64,000 bases of DNA from Calonectria ilicicola (lineage: Eukaryota; Ascomycota; Sordariomycetes; Hypocreales; Nectriaceae). The stretch covers positions 3,162,001-3,226,000 of the forward strand of contig CP085826.1 in assembly GCA_020809705.1 (NCBI GenBank). The letters are read 5' to 3'. Made by a program: the position numbers and the translations under genes. Position 1 is the first letter of the stretch. Each line of letters opens with the position of its first letter. The notes under the pieces are model-generated. The model saw only the letters and a program-made list of their open reading frames with translations. It was not told the DNA's origin and ran no database searches. Below are positions 35,086 through 46,183 of this stretch, piece by piece.

Positions 35086-36327
35086 ATGGGAATCCTGCAC
35101 GAAGGCCACAGGTATGTATTCCCATGGTCGATCAATTGCCTAGTATTCTAACCTCTTCGTTCCCCTCTCTATAGCAAGCGAAAGATCAACAAAGATCCCA
35201 ACAATACGAAATGGACCCGTGATACCAACACCTTCGGACAGAAGATTCTTAGAGCCCAGGGCTGGCAACCGGGCCAGTACCTTGGTGCCAAGGATGCGCC
35301 GCACTCCGAGTTGCACACCTCTGCGAACGCCTCGTACATTCGTGTCGTACTCAAGGATGACATGAAGGGGTTGGGCTTCTCCAAGTCCAAGGAAGACGAA
35401 GTTACCGGACTCGATGTTTTTCAAGACTTGCTCAGCCGACTTAACGGAAAGTCAGATGCCGCAGTTGAAGAGGATCGCCAGGCGCGACTGGCAGTTAAAA
35501 CACATCACTACGTCGAGCAGAGATATGGACCTATGCGATTTGTTCGAGGTGGTCTGTTGGTAGGCGACGAGATGAAGGAGGAGGCTAAGAAGGAGGAGTC
35601 TGAGGAGTCAGGCAATGACTCTGAAGAGAAGGGAGAGGACGAGGCTGAGTCAATGGATGTCGATTCGACTGCACCAAAGGAGTCTAAGAAAGAAAAGAAG
35701 TCGAAGAAGCGAAAAGCAAGCGAGGATGATGATGTGGATACCACCGACCGGGATTCCGAGTCTAAGAGCAAGAAGAGAAGAAAGGAGGAGCGCAAGCGAA
35801 AGGATACAGATGACAGCACCGATGACGCCAAAGCTAAGAAGAAGGAAAAGAAATCCAAGAAGGACAAGTCACGATCCAAGAAGGATTCTGACAAGGCCGT
35901 TGACGAAGGTTCGGAGGATGAGGCCACCGTTGGAAAGGAAACGTCTAAGAAGCGTAAATCCAAGTCCAAGGATAAGAGCAAGTCTCCCGAGGACTCTGAG
36001 AATGACCAAGTGAAGGAATCCAAGAAGTCGAAGAAGGAAAAGAAGGATAAGAAGGACAAGAAGAAGCGCAGAAAGGATGAAGCCGAGGCGTCGGACTCAG
36101 CAACCCAGGAATCTACTCCCGCAGTATCGGCGACAGGCACAGGAACCTCTACGCCATCTGGGGTTTCGACCCCTCGAGGAAGTCGGAACTTTGTTCGGTC
36201 GCGATTCATTGCTCAGAAGAAGCAAGCGTTGTTGGACACTAAAGCATTGAACCAGGTTTGTACAGCAGCCATTGATGTATACTGAACAATAACTAACATG
36301 CAACAGATCTTCATGGTTAAAGCATAA
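35086..36327 (+). CDS. PXR1: G-patch protein PXR1 (PinX1-like)
   Basis: Three exons: 35086-35111, 35175-36255 and 36307-36327, giving 375 aa. After a 9-residue start the protein reads SKRKINKDPNNTKWTRD, then a G-patch (NTFGQKILRAQGWQPGQYLG...MKGLGF). Next comes LSRLNGKSD and YVEQRYGPMRFVRGGLLVGD. The C-terminal half is a long mixed-charge Lys/Glu/Asp/Ser tract. The last seven residues, IFMVKA after ALNQ, come from a 21-nt terminal exon and match the family ending. PXR1/Gno1 is a nucleolar protein that activates the DEAH helicase Prp43 in rRNA/snoRNA maturation, and its animal counterpart PinX1 inhibits telomerase. Confidence 0.93.
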
Positions 36328-36807
36328 AAGCAATATTCCCGTCTGGTGTAATGGAGCATGGCATATAAAAAAGAGATGGGTTGACACCGTGCACTAGCCT
36401 GCTATTTTCCATTTTCTGTATGATTTGCGACAGATGTTTTATGCTGGGTTCAAGGAGTCTGGGGTTCTTGCATATGAATTTCATGCATATCCGGGAGAGT
36501 CGGGAAAAGGTGTGACAGTCCGCTGTGATGTGAAGAGGGGGTGTATAGGCGGATGGTGTGGTCTTGTTCCTGATGATCGCATTGTTGGTACGTCACTAAA
36601 GAGCTTATCGAGGCAATATTTACGACTGTCTGGTCGATCAATTGAATTTATTCCATTATTTCTACAATTTGGCAGAATCTCATGCTGCGTCTTGGTGATT
36701 GCGTCTCTTGGGCCGTAAACGTCATGCCCCCGCTCCGTTATATTTAATACTTTACACCAACCCCCCCACCCTCGTCCTCTCGGTATGATTGTGTCAAGTG
36801 TAGCTGA
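36328..36807. other. Convergent intergenic region
   Basis: Between PXR1 (+) and the 48-aa gene (-). A plus-strand frame at 36425-36718 has no recognised domain and is not called. Confidence 0.45.
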
Positions 36808-37045
36808 TTATTTGCCAGCATTTCGTCCGAAGTTGCTACATTCGATAAGTGTTAATCAAACGGGATGTCTTGTTCATTGGGGGTCGATAGGCTAAGGAGC
36901 CAGCGTTCGGGAACTGGGAAACGCACTTGTGGAAGAATGTGCTGAGAAAGCCAGCCTTGGGTTCTTGGTCGGACATGCTGGCACGGCGGGCAATGTTCGC
37001 TTCGGAGCCTCGCTTTTGCTGGTGAAGGCTTTCAAAGGCAGGCAT
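36808..37045 (-). CDS. 48-aa spliced protein, function unknown
   Basis: Two exons: 37045-36927 and 36835-36808, with a 91-nt intron (donor GTGCGT, acceptor TAG) containing ATTAACAC as a possible branch site. The 48-residue product begins MPAFESLHQQKRGSE, continues ARRASMSDQEPKAGFLSTFF and ends HNNFGRNAGK. From memory, filamentous fungi carry many very short proteins with an (A/S)RR-S-(M/F)-SDQ-PK-GF core, so I take this as a conserved gene. Function is unknown. The RRAS and SDQ parts look like phosphorylation motifs, but that is inference. No signal peptide or membrane helix. Without the splice the frame would run to 69 aa with a poor ending. Confidence 0.65.
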
Positions 37046-40000
37046 GAAACCAGAGCTCTAGCAACAATGGGTCAGCGGACGCTTGGGGGAGAGAGATTGG
37101 AGGACTGGGAGGAACGAGCATACGCGGCGACGGGTGGTGTTGGCTTGGCCGGGCTGAGGAGCGTCGGAGTTCATGATTGCGGTGTGGGATAGAATATAGA
37201 TGGAGTAGGTAGTGGAAGTGAACAGAGGTATCTTGTATAAGTAAGTGGACGTATATTATCGACAGTCTTCACATGTGGCGATGACGATGACGATGAATAA
37301 CAAAGGAAGATGTAATTTACAAAAGGTGACAAGGTCGCATGCCTTATATAGCAAGACGTATTCCTACCTGCTCGCCATCCCCTCACTTGCTCTCCCTCAG
37401 CTTGCTTCGGCTCGGCGAGCCTCCCTCCCACCTCAGGCATTGGATGGCTTGCACCACGTAGTACATACAGGTGCACTGTACATCCGTACCTCTCGAGCTA
37501 TCACACTAGCTAACCGGCACATACCTCATACCTTGAGCTGAAGTTACACTTGGGCTGGAGGAGGGGGTCACTGGCAGCTAATCACAGGCCAGGCCACGCC
37601 CTGGCGCAAGAGGGTAAGCTTTCGCCTAAAGCGATCGAGGCCCATGACCCTATGCAGTGGCGTCGCATACCAATCGCAACCATGCTAAAACCGCCGTCTG
37701 GATCGACATACATCCAGCGAACGGACCCAGCGCCCGTCTCACCCACATCCCTCGCTCCCCCCGCACGAAGCAAAACAATGGATGATCTGAGAGAGGAGGG
37801 GGCAGGCAGGCCGGTACCAGGGGCGCATCAGCCAAAAAAGACAAAAGATCAGCCAGGTCTGGCGATGGGCGGGCGTTTGGGCATCATAGGTTGCGTCGTC
37901 ATGATCGCGAGCTAAGCTGGCCAACTGCTACTATGGAACCGGCCGAGTCGTGTGTGTACTGCTCACGGGTCACGCCACCTTCGCAATTCAGGGCAACCCA
38001 ATTACTAAAACAGCTGCGGGATGTGACCCCCGAGCTCCCCTGGGCTCTGCTGCATAGTAGGGGTCTCTGGCCCTGCTTTGTAATGGCCATGCGCATGGTG
38101 TCTCTGCTGCTCGGCCTTCGCGCCTTGGTGGAGCGGAGGGGGGGCCCGGGTGGGGTACTGAAACCAGCGACCCGGTGGACTGCGGGGCAATAGCCAAATC
38201 TAGTGCCGGATGGGCACACTCAGCAGGCCGAAATGCGCATTGCGCCTGCAATGTATCCCTAGAGCCAGTATATTAGCAGAGGCCGCCCTGGGATTGCATA
38301 AAACAGATTCAGGTCTTATCAATTGATAGTCTTGGTATCCAACTTTTGTGAAAGGAATGCGGACAGTGGGGCAGTGGAAGCAAGTGTCCATCAAGCTGAA
38401 GCAATTAACAAAGAAGCTCCAGGGGAAATGATGGCGGCGGATTCTTCTTCACTCAAACTACTGCATTTGGCATGCATTGCGTAATGGCTTCAGAATCCAG
38501 CCGTAGAAGTAGCCATGAGAACTCCCCAAGATGGTGGTAGAATTCATGACAAGGGGACACACACAAGGTCCCCTCCCGACGCAGCTGCAAGAACAATCAA
38601 CAACATAAAAGAATCATAACCAAACATGAATTTCTCTTTAATATTATTCCAGCTACCCTTTTCGCGTGTTTTATTTTATCTTTCTTGTCTATTTCATCCT
38701 ACCTTGTTGTGTCTTGTTCTTCTTCATCCGCGTGCTCCCTTGGTTGCGCACGCCTATGGCGCTAAGCCAGGGCATCTATCCGGAGAGCTCGGTTGATTTC
38801 TTTTTCATGTGCATGGAATCATGTTTCTTTTTTAGTCTAAGTTCTTGAATTAAGCTTTCCGTTTCGGCTTTTAGCGTTTCTATCGTTATGTGGTTGATTT
38901 TGGTCTGATATAGGGCCCGATAAACTCCAACCGGGCTGGCTCTCCAAATCTTGGTACCGATGTAATCACAAGTGATACAATTAATTCATGTAGTCGTTCC
39001 GACTCTCGGGATTATGTCTTGCTCAATAGACCGCAAATAATGGCTTAATCCACGCCAAAACCTGTTTTGCAGGGACGACTGTGTTTGGCACTTTGTTGGG
39101 TGCAAAAGGTCGATGGTAATTGTTATCAGTCTGGGTGTATTTTTCAATAACGCTCTTGTATGATTTTTTTTTGGGAAAAAGGCATAGCTATTAGTAACTA
39201 CCAGTGAGGCTAGCCCGGTGCGTTTGGTACTATTGGTTTGATATGATGACCGACCAAGCTCATTGCTGTATAAATAATTAATTATAGTACAATTTCTCTA
39301 CTTACTAATCGTCTAGACATCTCCATGCTCGTGTAAATAATAATGATTGGTTCTTGATTCCATATTTACATCTGTTACATTATGCTCTTGATGAGTATCT
39401 TAAATACTCTATTATAATACTTCTTGGCCCACACTTCTCAATAGTAGGAGCAATAAGAGATGAAAACGAGGGTTCCTAGCATGGTTTATTTTGGGATTGA
39501 GTGGTTCCTACTTCTAGGCCCGTAAAAAAATGAAAGGGATCGCAAGGACAGCTGGTTGTTTGGTAGGAATCCAGTCGTTTAGTGCCGATGGAATTGGAGG
39601 CAATGAATAATTAAAAATTTAACTGAATACTCCTAGGATTAAAGACAAATGCGGTATGTCTATGAAACAGCATTGTTACAGGGGTAAATGCAATTGCGGA
39701 GGTGAGGTCGCCGAAAAGAAACGGGGCGAGATGAGATGGTAGGATTGAATGGCTGTGGACAGACAAGTTGCACCGTTAAAAAAAAAAGAAGGGAAAAAAC
39801 TCCGTCACGAGGAAGCTAGCTAGTTAATAAATCCCAGTTTGAGATTGACAAGCCTACACTTATTTCTCGGCCGAGTGAAAAGGTGGATACAAAAGAGAAA
39901 AAAAGGCCAAAAACTGCGAATAGTGTAGTGCTCATTCATAGGCAGCACCTCAAACACGGCACTCACTGGTATAGTGCATGTCATGTCATGCATCCCCCCC

Positions 40001-40328
40001 CTGCACTAATCTTATCGAGCAGACATTGGAGCCTCATCACCACCAACACCTCTCCGAGCTCCAAACCGACCAAAGCATCAAAGCGAAACCGCCAACCAGC
40101 CCGAAGCCCTACCGACGTTCCCTATTGTGGCGTCATCCAAAGCCCGCTTCCCGCGCAGACATAGCCTTCCGGCACGTGTCCGCATTCCCTAAACCGCCCA
40201 GCCCAGAATCGCACCCTTGCTCGCCCTGGCCCTGGGAGTTCTTCGGCTCCATCCATGACCTGCTGCTGCACGAGCTCGTCCTGAGCACGTTGCCCTGCTC
40301 CCACGGCCACAGATGACGAGCCCCGAGA
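37046..40328. other. 3.3-kb divergent intergenic region, largely AT-rich
   Basis: No supported gene between the 48-aa gene (-) and the DSC4-like gene (+). 37550-38220 is GC-rich with overlapping short frames. 38590-39900 is AT-rich with stops in all frames and A-runs (39778-39788, 39896-39904). No tRNA or terminal repeats recognised. Confidence 0.5.
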
Positions 40329-40339
40329 ATGAGCGATGA
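40313..40339 (+). promoter_or_regulatory. Short uORF overlapping the DSC4-like start codon
   Basis: The ATG at 40313 opens an 8-codon frame (MTSPENER) that stops at 40337-40339, past the main ATG at 40329 in another frame. Ribosomes using it would miss the main start, so it could lower translation. Confidence 0.45.
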
Positions 40340-41488
40340 TGCCTCGCCGAGCGACCCGGCGCGAATCGATGCCTCCGTCGAGCCCTCGGCCGCCCGCGTC
40401 CCCGGGGATGCTGCTGCTGCTGCTGCTGCCCCGGACCTCCTCAGCGCCCCGTCCCGCCGCCGCGCCCAGTCGTACTCGCAGTCGCAGCGCCGCAAGAAGA
40501 AGAAGAGCAGGAAGCGCCGCAATCCCGGATTGTCCAAGAAGCTGGAGTTTGTCACACATTTGCTGAAGAGCCTTGATACCCTGATTTTTGCCGAGTTGAG
40601 TGCTATGTACTATATGGAGTATGTTCCGTTCTACCTCCTCCCTCCTCCCATAATCTGGCCACTCGCTCACCTGCATTGCCTACTTCCAGATGCTCCATGT
40701 TTCGATTCGTCCTGCGCGCTGTCGGCCAATACATGTACCTAACCCCCAAGGATGAGTCCTTTCCGTTTCTTATGCCCGCGAGCCGCATGCACGTAATGCT
40801 GGTGCTCATCCCAAACATCATCTGCATGCTTCTACACCTATTCTGCGCTGTCCCAGTCGGCCCAGACTACCACCGAGGGTACATGCATGGTGGCTTGATC
40901 ATTGACTTTGTCGGCCAAAAGCCCCCGGCCTCTCGCATATACTATATTCTAGCCGACCTAGCTATTCTCGCCGTCCAGGCCTTGATGCTCACCATCCACA
41001 CCGAGCGAGAGAGGCTCCGTGTCATGCTAAAAACGTTCCGCCCCTTGGTATCAGACGCTGCCCGAGAAGCCATGTCGATACCGACCATAGAAGATTTGGA
41101 CGCTGAGGAGCGTGGTGTCGCAAACGACATGGCCATTTCGCAAGTAACAAATGAAACCAACGATATTGAAATGCAACCGCTTCGTCGAGGAAGCGATGCA
41201 GAAGAGCCTAACGATCAAACAGGAGGAGATTCAGAGTCAGTATCAAGAGAGTCTTCAATAGAAGAATCTTCGAGGTCTCACTTATCGGACCTCTTGACCT
41301 CTGGTAATGCTATACTTGGCGAGTATCATATTGTTCACTCCATACGCACAGCAGCCATGGACCTTGAAAGGACAGCTGCGCACTCCCTTCGCTCTTTGAG
41401 CTATGGAGCTACCATGGCAGCGCTTGAAGCGCGAAGGAGGGGGGCCAATGTAACGACAAATCGGGCTGTGCAAGCTGATAGACGGTAG
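40329..41488 (+). CDS. DUF1746 protein, DSC E3 ligase subunit 4-like
   Basis: Two exons: 40329-40618 and 40690-41488, giving 362 aa. The N-terminal 75 residues are disordered with a seven-alanine tract and a basic patch (SQRRKKKKSRKRR). The DUF1746 region follows: KSLDTLIFAELSAMYYMECS, FRFVLRAVGQYMYLTP, then hydrophobic segments MHVMLVLIPNIICMLLHLFCAV and IYYILADLAILAVQALMLTI. A Ser/Glu-rich soluble tail completes it. In fission yeast a DUF1746 protein is Dsc4, part of the Golgi Dsc ubiquitin ligase that activates SREBP by cleavage. The same membrane role is inferred here. It is convergent with RCL1, 101 bp away. Confidence 0.82.
40409..40429 (+). repeat. TGC trinucleotide repeat coding an alanine tract
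   Basis: Seven TGC units in the DSC4-like gene are read in the GCT frame. They give most of a seven-Ala run near residue 28. Confidence 0.85.
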
Positions 41489-41589
41489 TAGTACCAAGCA
41501 CTAATTTTGAAGGCACCAATGGATCTATGACCTTTTCCTTTTTCTGGGTGATTATGTGATGTCTTGAATATTGAAATACTTTTGTTGCT

Positions 41590-42804
41590 TCACGCTATCT
41601 TCCTGCCCACATTGCCAACGCCGGTACCCTTAACGGAAACAATGATATCGTCCGTCTCGTCATCCACGTCCCTCAATCCCCAGCTGCTAGCTCCAAATGT
41701 TTTCAAATCTCTTGCCAGAACCAACATCTCTTCCGTGCCAATGACATCTCTGCTTATCCTTACTCGGCCTACATCTTCCGAACCCATGGCCATCAACACC
41801 ATGACTGTCCCAGCAGATGTGTGGGTAACACAACCTCCCTTTGCGATTGTCTCCAGGAGCTGGTACGCGCAACGCTTGCCAACGTCTTCGGGAACCTCGC
41901 CACCCTCAGGAGGGACAACCATATCTGCCGAGTAGAGAACTCCCACGGCACTGGATTCTGCCACCAAGCTCAGACCGAAACCAATACCCAGCCTTCGCTT
42001 GCTTCCTGCCTTGTCGCCCGTGGGAACCAATGGAGCTTGATCGTATTGCGCAGCGACGTGGATGTCGGAGACGAAGGGATTGAGAATTTCACGAGCAGAG
42101 TGGATCATGCGCGCGTTATTGGAAGCCGAGACTCCTGTGCAGTAGGCCACACCTCGAATCTTCTTTATTCGCCCAGGGCTGCGATTTAGGTGCAGCGTCT
42201 TGGGCAGCCGCACCTGGCTTGCAAATCGCAGTTCGACACAGCCGCCACCACCTCTTCCATTAGGGCCAGCGCACGAGCGCTGCAGCACCCGCAGCTCGAT
42301 GCGCGCAGGAGGGATACCGAAGAGACCGAAGAGAGGGAGGATGGCAGTTCGGAAGGAATCGACGGAGATGTCGCCTGTCTCTGTAGAGGACGTAATGACA
42401 CCAGGTCCAGAGAAGCGGACATTCATGTGCGCTTTCGAGAAAGGCGCCAGCAAGCAAAGAGGAAGTAGGAAGTAGCTGACGCCGCGAGTGCAAGACATGG
42501 GGATGTTGTGTTCAATAATGTCGCCATCAGAGGCACCGAACCCAGCAATGGTTCCGGTGATCAATCCTGGGTGGTAGGTAATCGTCGTACCCGTATAAGA
42601 AATTTGCATCGAGCTGCCATTGGTGACGGCCTCCATGAGGCGCAGGAACGAGATCTCATGAGGGGCCAAGCCGGGGTTCGTTGGCGATGTGCTTCGGATT
42701 TTCGCAATGTGAATGGGCCGGCCCGTTAACGTCGACAGGACCAGCCGCTGGGTAAAGGCGCGGTGGCCTGCGAATCGGAGGAATTCTGGCGACGAATTCG
42801 ACAT
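41590..42804 (-). CDS. RCL1: RNA 3'-terminal phosphate cyclase-like protein Rcl1
   Basis: Single exon, 404 aa. It opens with FLRFAGHRAFTQRLVLSTLTGRPI and contains GLAPHEISFLRLMEAVTNGS, then CTRGVSYFLLPLCLLAPFSK, LFGIPPARIELRVLQRSC and GGCVTHTSAGTVMVLMAMG, all in the order of the RTC/RCL family. Rcl1 lacks cyclase activity. With Bms1 it acts in the U3-containing pre-ribosome for 18S rRNA maturation in the nucleolus. The His of the RtcA catalytic centre is not obvious here, which fits Rcl1 rather than a true cyclase. The frame is open to an ATG at 42867, but family alignment places the start at MSNSSPEFLRF (42804). Its start is 261 bp from the divergent PPR gene. Confidence 0.93.
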   Translation of the reverse strand: MSNSSPEFLRFAGHRAFTQRLVLSTLTGRPIHIAKIRSTSPTNPGLAPHEISFLRLMEAVTNGSSMQISYTGTTITYHPGLITGTIAGFGASDGDIIEHNIPMSCTRGVSYFLLPLCLLAPFSKAHMNVRFSGPGVITSSTETGDISVDSFRTAILPLFGLFGIPPARIELRVLQRSCAGPNGRGGGGCVELRFASQVRLPKTLHLNRSPGRIKKIRGVAYCTGVSASNNARMIHSAREILNPFVSDIHVAAQYDQAPLVPTGDKAGSKRRLGIGFGLSLVAESSAVGVLYSADMVVPPEGGEVPEDVGKRCAYQLLETIAKGGCVTHTSAGTVMVLMAMGSEDVGRVRISRDVIGTEEMLVLARDLKTFGASSWGLRDVDDETDDIIVSVKGTGVGNVGRKIA

Positions 42805-43065
42805 TTTCGGCGCCGGGGGGTATCTTGAAGAACCAATCTCTACTTTCGCATCCCGCCTCCAGAACAAAAATTATCTTTCTGCCAGGTAAAAGTACCTTGC
42901 TCAACCAGACCTGGTAGGCGGTGAATATCCAGCTCCACCTCCAAGTCGCAGATTTATACGCCTTATCGATAACGCTCACGGTGTTTGTTCCCCAAAAAGT
43001 CCCAGATTCGACGTCAAGTTGCCCTCATTTATTCGACTGTCTCGATCAAAGATTCGCGCAGTAAC

Positions 43066-45540
43066 ATGGCGGGCAGGCCGCTGCTTTTCGACTTGCGATG
43101 TCGAAATGCCACAATCTGCCGCTCATGTCGACTCGCCATTCGACAACGACCAACACGCACACCATGGACAGTGGCATATAGTTCGCAAGCTTCCAAAGCG
43201 ACGACAAAACGACCTGATGATTCCGTAACACGAAAGCCGAGCAAATCAGAATTGATGCAATATATGGATCGTATTCGATCGCTCCGAAATCCCAAAAAAG
43301 AAAGCAATAGAGGATTTTCTGTTAAATTCTTTGAACAAGATGAAGATAAGCGAACAGAGCTCCCTAGCGAGAGTGCATTCGACCAATCGCTCAACGAGCT
43401 AGACACATCAGATCTGAAAGATGCCTTGCTAGAAATCAAGGCGGAAATGGGCGGAAAAGAAGAGAGAGATGCCTTTGACGAGGTCGTAAGCCAGCTCGGC
43501 CACGACTGGGGCAAGTTGAAGACGGCAGACGACCTGGAGAAGTTGGTGGCTAAAATGGATGCATACACAGCGGCAATCGATGCAGAAATTGATAAAACCG
43601 GCGCTGAATTGCCCAAGGAAATTTTGGACGAGCTAGACCTGGAATTGCCAGGGCTACCCGGGATGGGCAACTTGGGATCACGAGTTACCCTGCCGCAAAT
43701 CCCAGAAGGCCCATGGACAATGAATCAGCGGAAGAAAATCACCAGGCTAAATTCAGTTCTTGCTCGCGTCTCTCGGGATTTACGACGAGACAAACCGCTC
43801 ACAAACAAGACAGTTCAAGGCGTGTATAAGGCGTACCATGCTGCAAGACTTTCCCTCGCTCACGGCTGGAGCAATGTACCCCTCGATGTATGGGATTTTC
43901 TTTGGACGGTCTTCTCGGCAGATGAGTCGATCAATATCCACCGTTTGTCACACATTTCCTTGCTATCGCGAGACATGAGCGAGGCAAAGGTTGTCTTGAA
44001 CCCGGCGCAGCAACTTGTGACCATTGAAGCCGTGTTTGTGGATGGCTGGGAAGCCAAGGCCCTTGATAGTTGGAAACGGTGCATCAGCTCTCTAGGCGAT
44101 GATGACGCCGACACCTTTCAGGAGTTTTGGGAGCTCGGAGTGAGAATGTACTGCCGAGTAGGCGACATGGCGCAAGCCCAGCGGGCAATTAACAAGCTCC
44201 TGGAAAAGAAGACAGACCCTCGAATCCTGATGCCCCTTATCCGCACATACTCTGAGCTGGGCACAGAAGATGGACTGGAAAGAGCCTGGGATGTTTACCG
44301 CCAGTTGCGAGAGCTCCTGGGCCAGGACATGAAAATTGAGGATTATGACCAAGTCATTTCCTATTTTTTGACAACAAACCAAACCGAAAATGCCCTCTAC
44401 GCCTTTGTTGATATGATGAGCCACGGCAAAATTGACTTGAAGAAGCAAAAATACCTGCCCTCGATTATTGCAAACAAATTCTTTTTTGGCAAATGGCTAA
44501 AGAGACTTATTGGCGCTGGTGACCTGAACGGAGCTCTAAGCGTTGTCGAGTTCATGCGAAAGAAAGGTGTAGATGCATCACCGATCCAACTAAATGGGCT
44601 CATCGGCGCCTGGCAACGTTCTGGAGGTGTGGATGATTTAGAGAGAGCAGACGAGATGGCATGGGGCATGATCGAGTCTCGAATCAAATTCGTCGAAGAA
44701 AGACGAGAAGCAACCACCAAGGCTACGCCGGTGGTACAGTCATCCATGAGCCCCCTACCAAGAGCCACCCTCGAGACATTTTCTGTCCTTGCAGAAAATT
44801 ATCGCCTTCGTGGCCTACACGACCAACTTCAGAGCTTGTGGCAAGCATTTCGCGATGCGGAAATCAGCCCCGATGCTTTCATGATCAACCAGCTTCTGGA
44901 GTCATACATTCAGGCAGACCAGCCTCAAGAAGCTCTCGAGCTCTACCATTCTCTCATAACCAACCAAGGTGTTAGCCCTGACCCCTACACCTTTAGTGCG
45001 TTGTGGAAGACACTTGGTGTCAATCGCTTGCACAGGATATCCGATGACGATCTCCCCGCCGAGATCGAGGCGACCCGGGCACTCTTTGCTGAGACGGCCA
45101 AGTTCAAACATGTCTTTCAACCCGATGGAATGGATGGCCAGCTCGCTCGAAAAGTCCTCCACACGTTTCGTCGGATCAAGGACCCCGCGGGCCTCATTGT
45201 AGCCCTCACCTCTCTCCGCGACGTGTTCCGATTTCTGCCCCCTGAGACCTTGGTTCTTGAAATGGTTCTCGGCACCACCAAGCTCTCCTGGGATACCACA
45301 AGGCAACGCCACCGTCTCGTTGTTGCCAAGCAGAACCTCGACCGCGCGCTTGTTTCTTGGGCCGACGGCGATGTCTCCAAGCTCGAGGGTCAGCGCCGCG
45401 GCGAAGCCCTCTTTGAGTATCTCCAGAAGCACTTCTGGCCAGTCGATGCTGACGATGCTACAAAGAGAAAGGCTTTCCGCGAAGCAGCCACCCAGATGGG
45501 TGTGTACGATATGTTGAAGAAGGCTGGCAGACAAAAATAA
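43066..45540 (+). CDS. Mitochondrial-type pentatricopeptide repeat (PPR) protein
   Basis: Single exon, 824 aa. The N-terminus is basic and Arg-rich without acidic residues at the very start (MAGRPLLFDLRCRNATICRS), consistent with a mitochondrial presequence. Helical-pair repeats run from about residue 340 onward (for example WELGVRMYCRVGDMAQAQRAINKL, or APHSLITNQGVSPDPYTFSALW-type units near residue 640). The PPR hallmark spacing is seen in AFMINQLLESYIQADQPQEA. Such proteins bind organellar RNA and act in processing or translation. Which of the fungal mitochondrial PPR proteins this is cannot be decided by eye. The ATG at 43066 was preferred to 42985 because it begins the presequence. Confidence 0.82.
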   Translation: MAGRPLLFDLRCRNATICRSCRLAIRQRPTRTPWTVAYSSQASKATTKRPDDSVTRKPSKSELMQYMDRIRSLRNPKKESNRGFSVKFFEQDEDKRTELPSESAFDQSLNELDTSDLKDALLEIKAEMGGKEERDAFDEVVSQLGHDWGKLKTADDLEKLVAKMDAYTAAIDAEIDKTGAELPKEILDELDLELPGLPGMGNLGSRVTLPQIPEGPWTMNQRKKITRLNSVLARVSRDLRRDKPLTNKTVQGVYKAYHAARLSLAHGWSNVPLDVWDFLWTVFSADESINIHRLSHISLLSRDMSEAKVVLNPAQQLVTIEAVFVDGWEAKALDSWKRCISSLGDDDADTFQEFWELGVRMYCRVGDMAQAQRAINKLLEKKTDPRILMPLIRTYSELGTEDGLERAWDVYRQLRELLGQDMKIEDYDQVISYFLTTNQTENALYAFVDMMSHGKIDLKKQKYLPSIIANKFFFGKWLKRLIGAGDLNGALSVVEFMRKKGVDASPIQLNGLIGAWQRSGGVDDLERADEMAWGMIESRIKFVEERREATTKATPVVQSSMSPLPRATLETFSVLAENYRLRGLHDQLQSLWQAFRDAEISPDAFMINQLLESYIQADQPQEALELYHSLITNQGVSPDPYTFSALWKTLGVNRLHRISDDDLPAEIEATRALFAETAKFKHVFQPDGMDGQLARKVLHTFRRIKDPAGLIVALTSLRDVFRFLPPETLVLEMVLGTTKLSWDTTRQRHRLVVAKQNLDRALVSWADGDVSKLEGQRRGEALFEYLQKHFWPVDADDATKRKAFREAATQMGVYDMLKKAGRQK

Positions 45541-46183
45541 TGACTAGGAAAAGCATGTTTTAAGATACCATCTCCTACGAGGACTCATGTATGTATAAAA
45601 CAAGGGGGGGCAGGCTGTCTCCGTATTGTATGATAGAATCTCACGTCAACCCATGTGAACATGTACACTATGTGTTATATATAAATAGACATGAAAGCCC
45701 GGCTCATCCATGAGGACGCAGCACTGGGTCTTTGTCCAACTCGGACGTTTATGAAGCCATTTTACTCTTTCTTTCAAAACCAATGCGGGTGCAGCTTGTG
45801 ATATTGAGTGTGCACATATATATATCTATATATGCGTATATATATACCGATAACTGTGAAGAGCAGAAGCTACAAGTAGAAGGAAATCCCAATCACAGCC
45901 CGTGGACAGGAAGGGCTTCTCCTCTGTAAGCCAAAAGTCCCGTCTTTTCTTCCCACCCATCCCCTCCATAACTCCAGCGCTATGCAAAATGACCCACGAA
46001 AAAAAAACAATTTTGAAAGGCTAATAAGAGGAAAAAAGAATGAAAGATCGAGGAGCAGTCATTTCCGTCCCCCTTTTCAAGTAGTTTCACCCCAAGATTG
46101 TCTCGATAGAAGAAGCAAGAACGCCAGCTGCCCATGGCCAGCAACAATTCTATTCCCTTTCATCGCGGCGGACAGGCCCTTGA
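45541..46183. other. Convergent intergenic region with AT dinucleotide tract
   Basis: 3' flanks of the PPR gene (+) and TAF3 (-). Around 45816-45846 an imperfect TA repeat (tatatatatctatatatg and similar) is present. No ORF supported. Confidence 0.55.

Noticed and set aside
36425..37192. Plus-strand ORFs over the 48-aa gene
   Set aside because: The minus-strand spliced model gives a recognisable compact protein; these have no domain.
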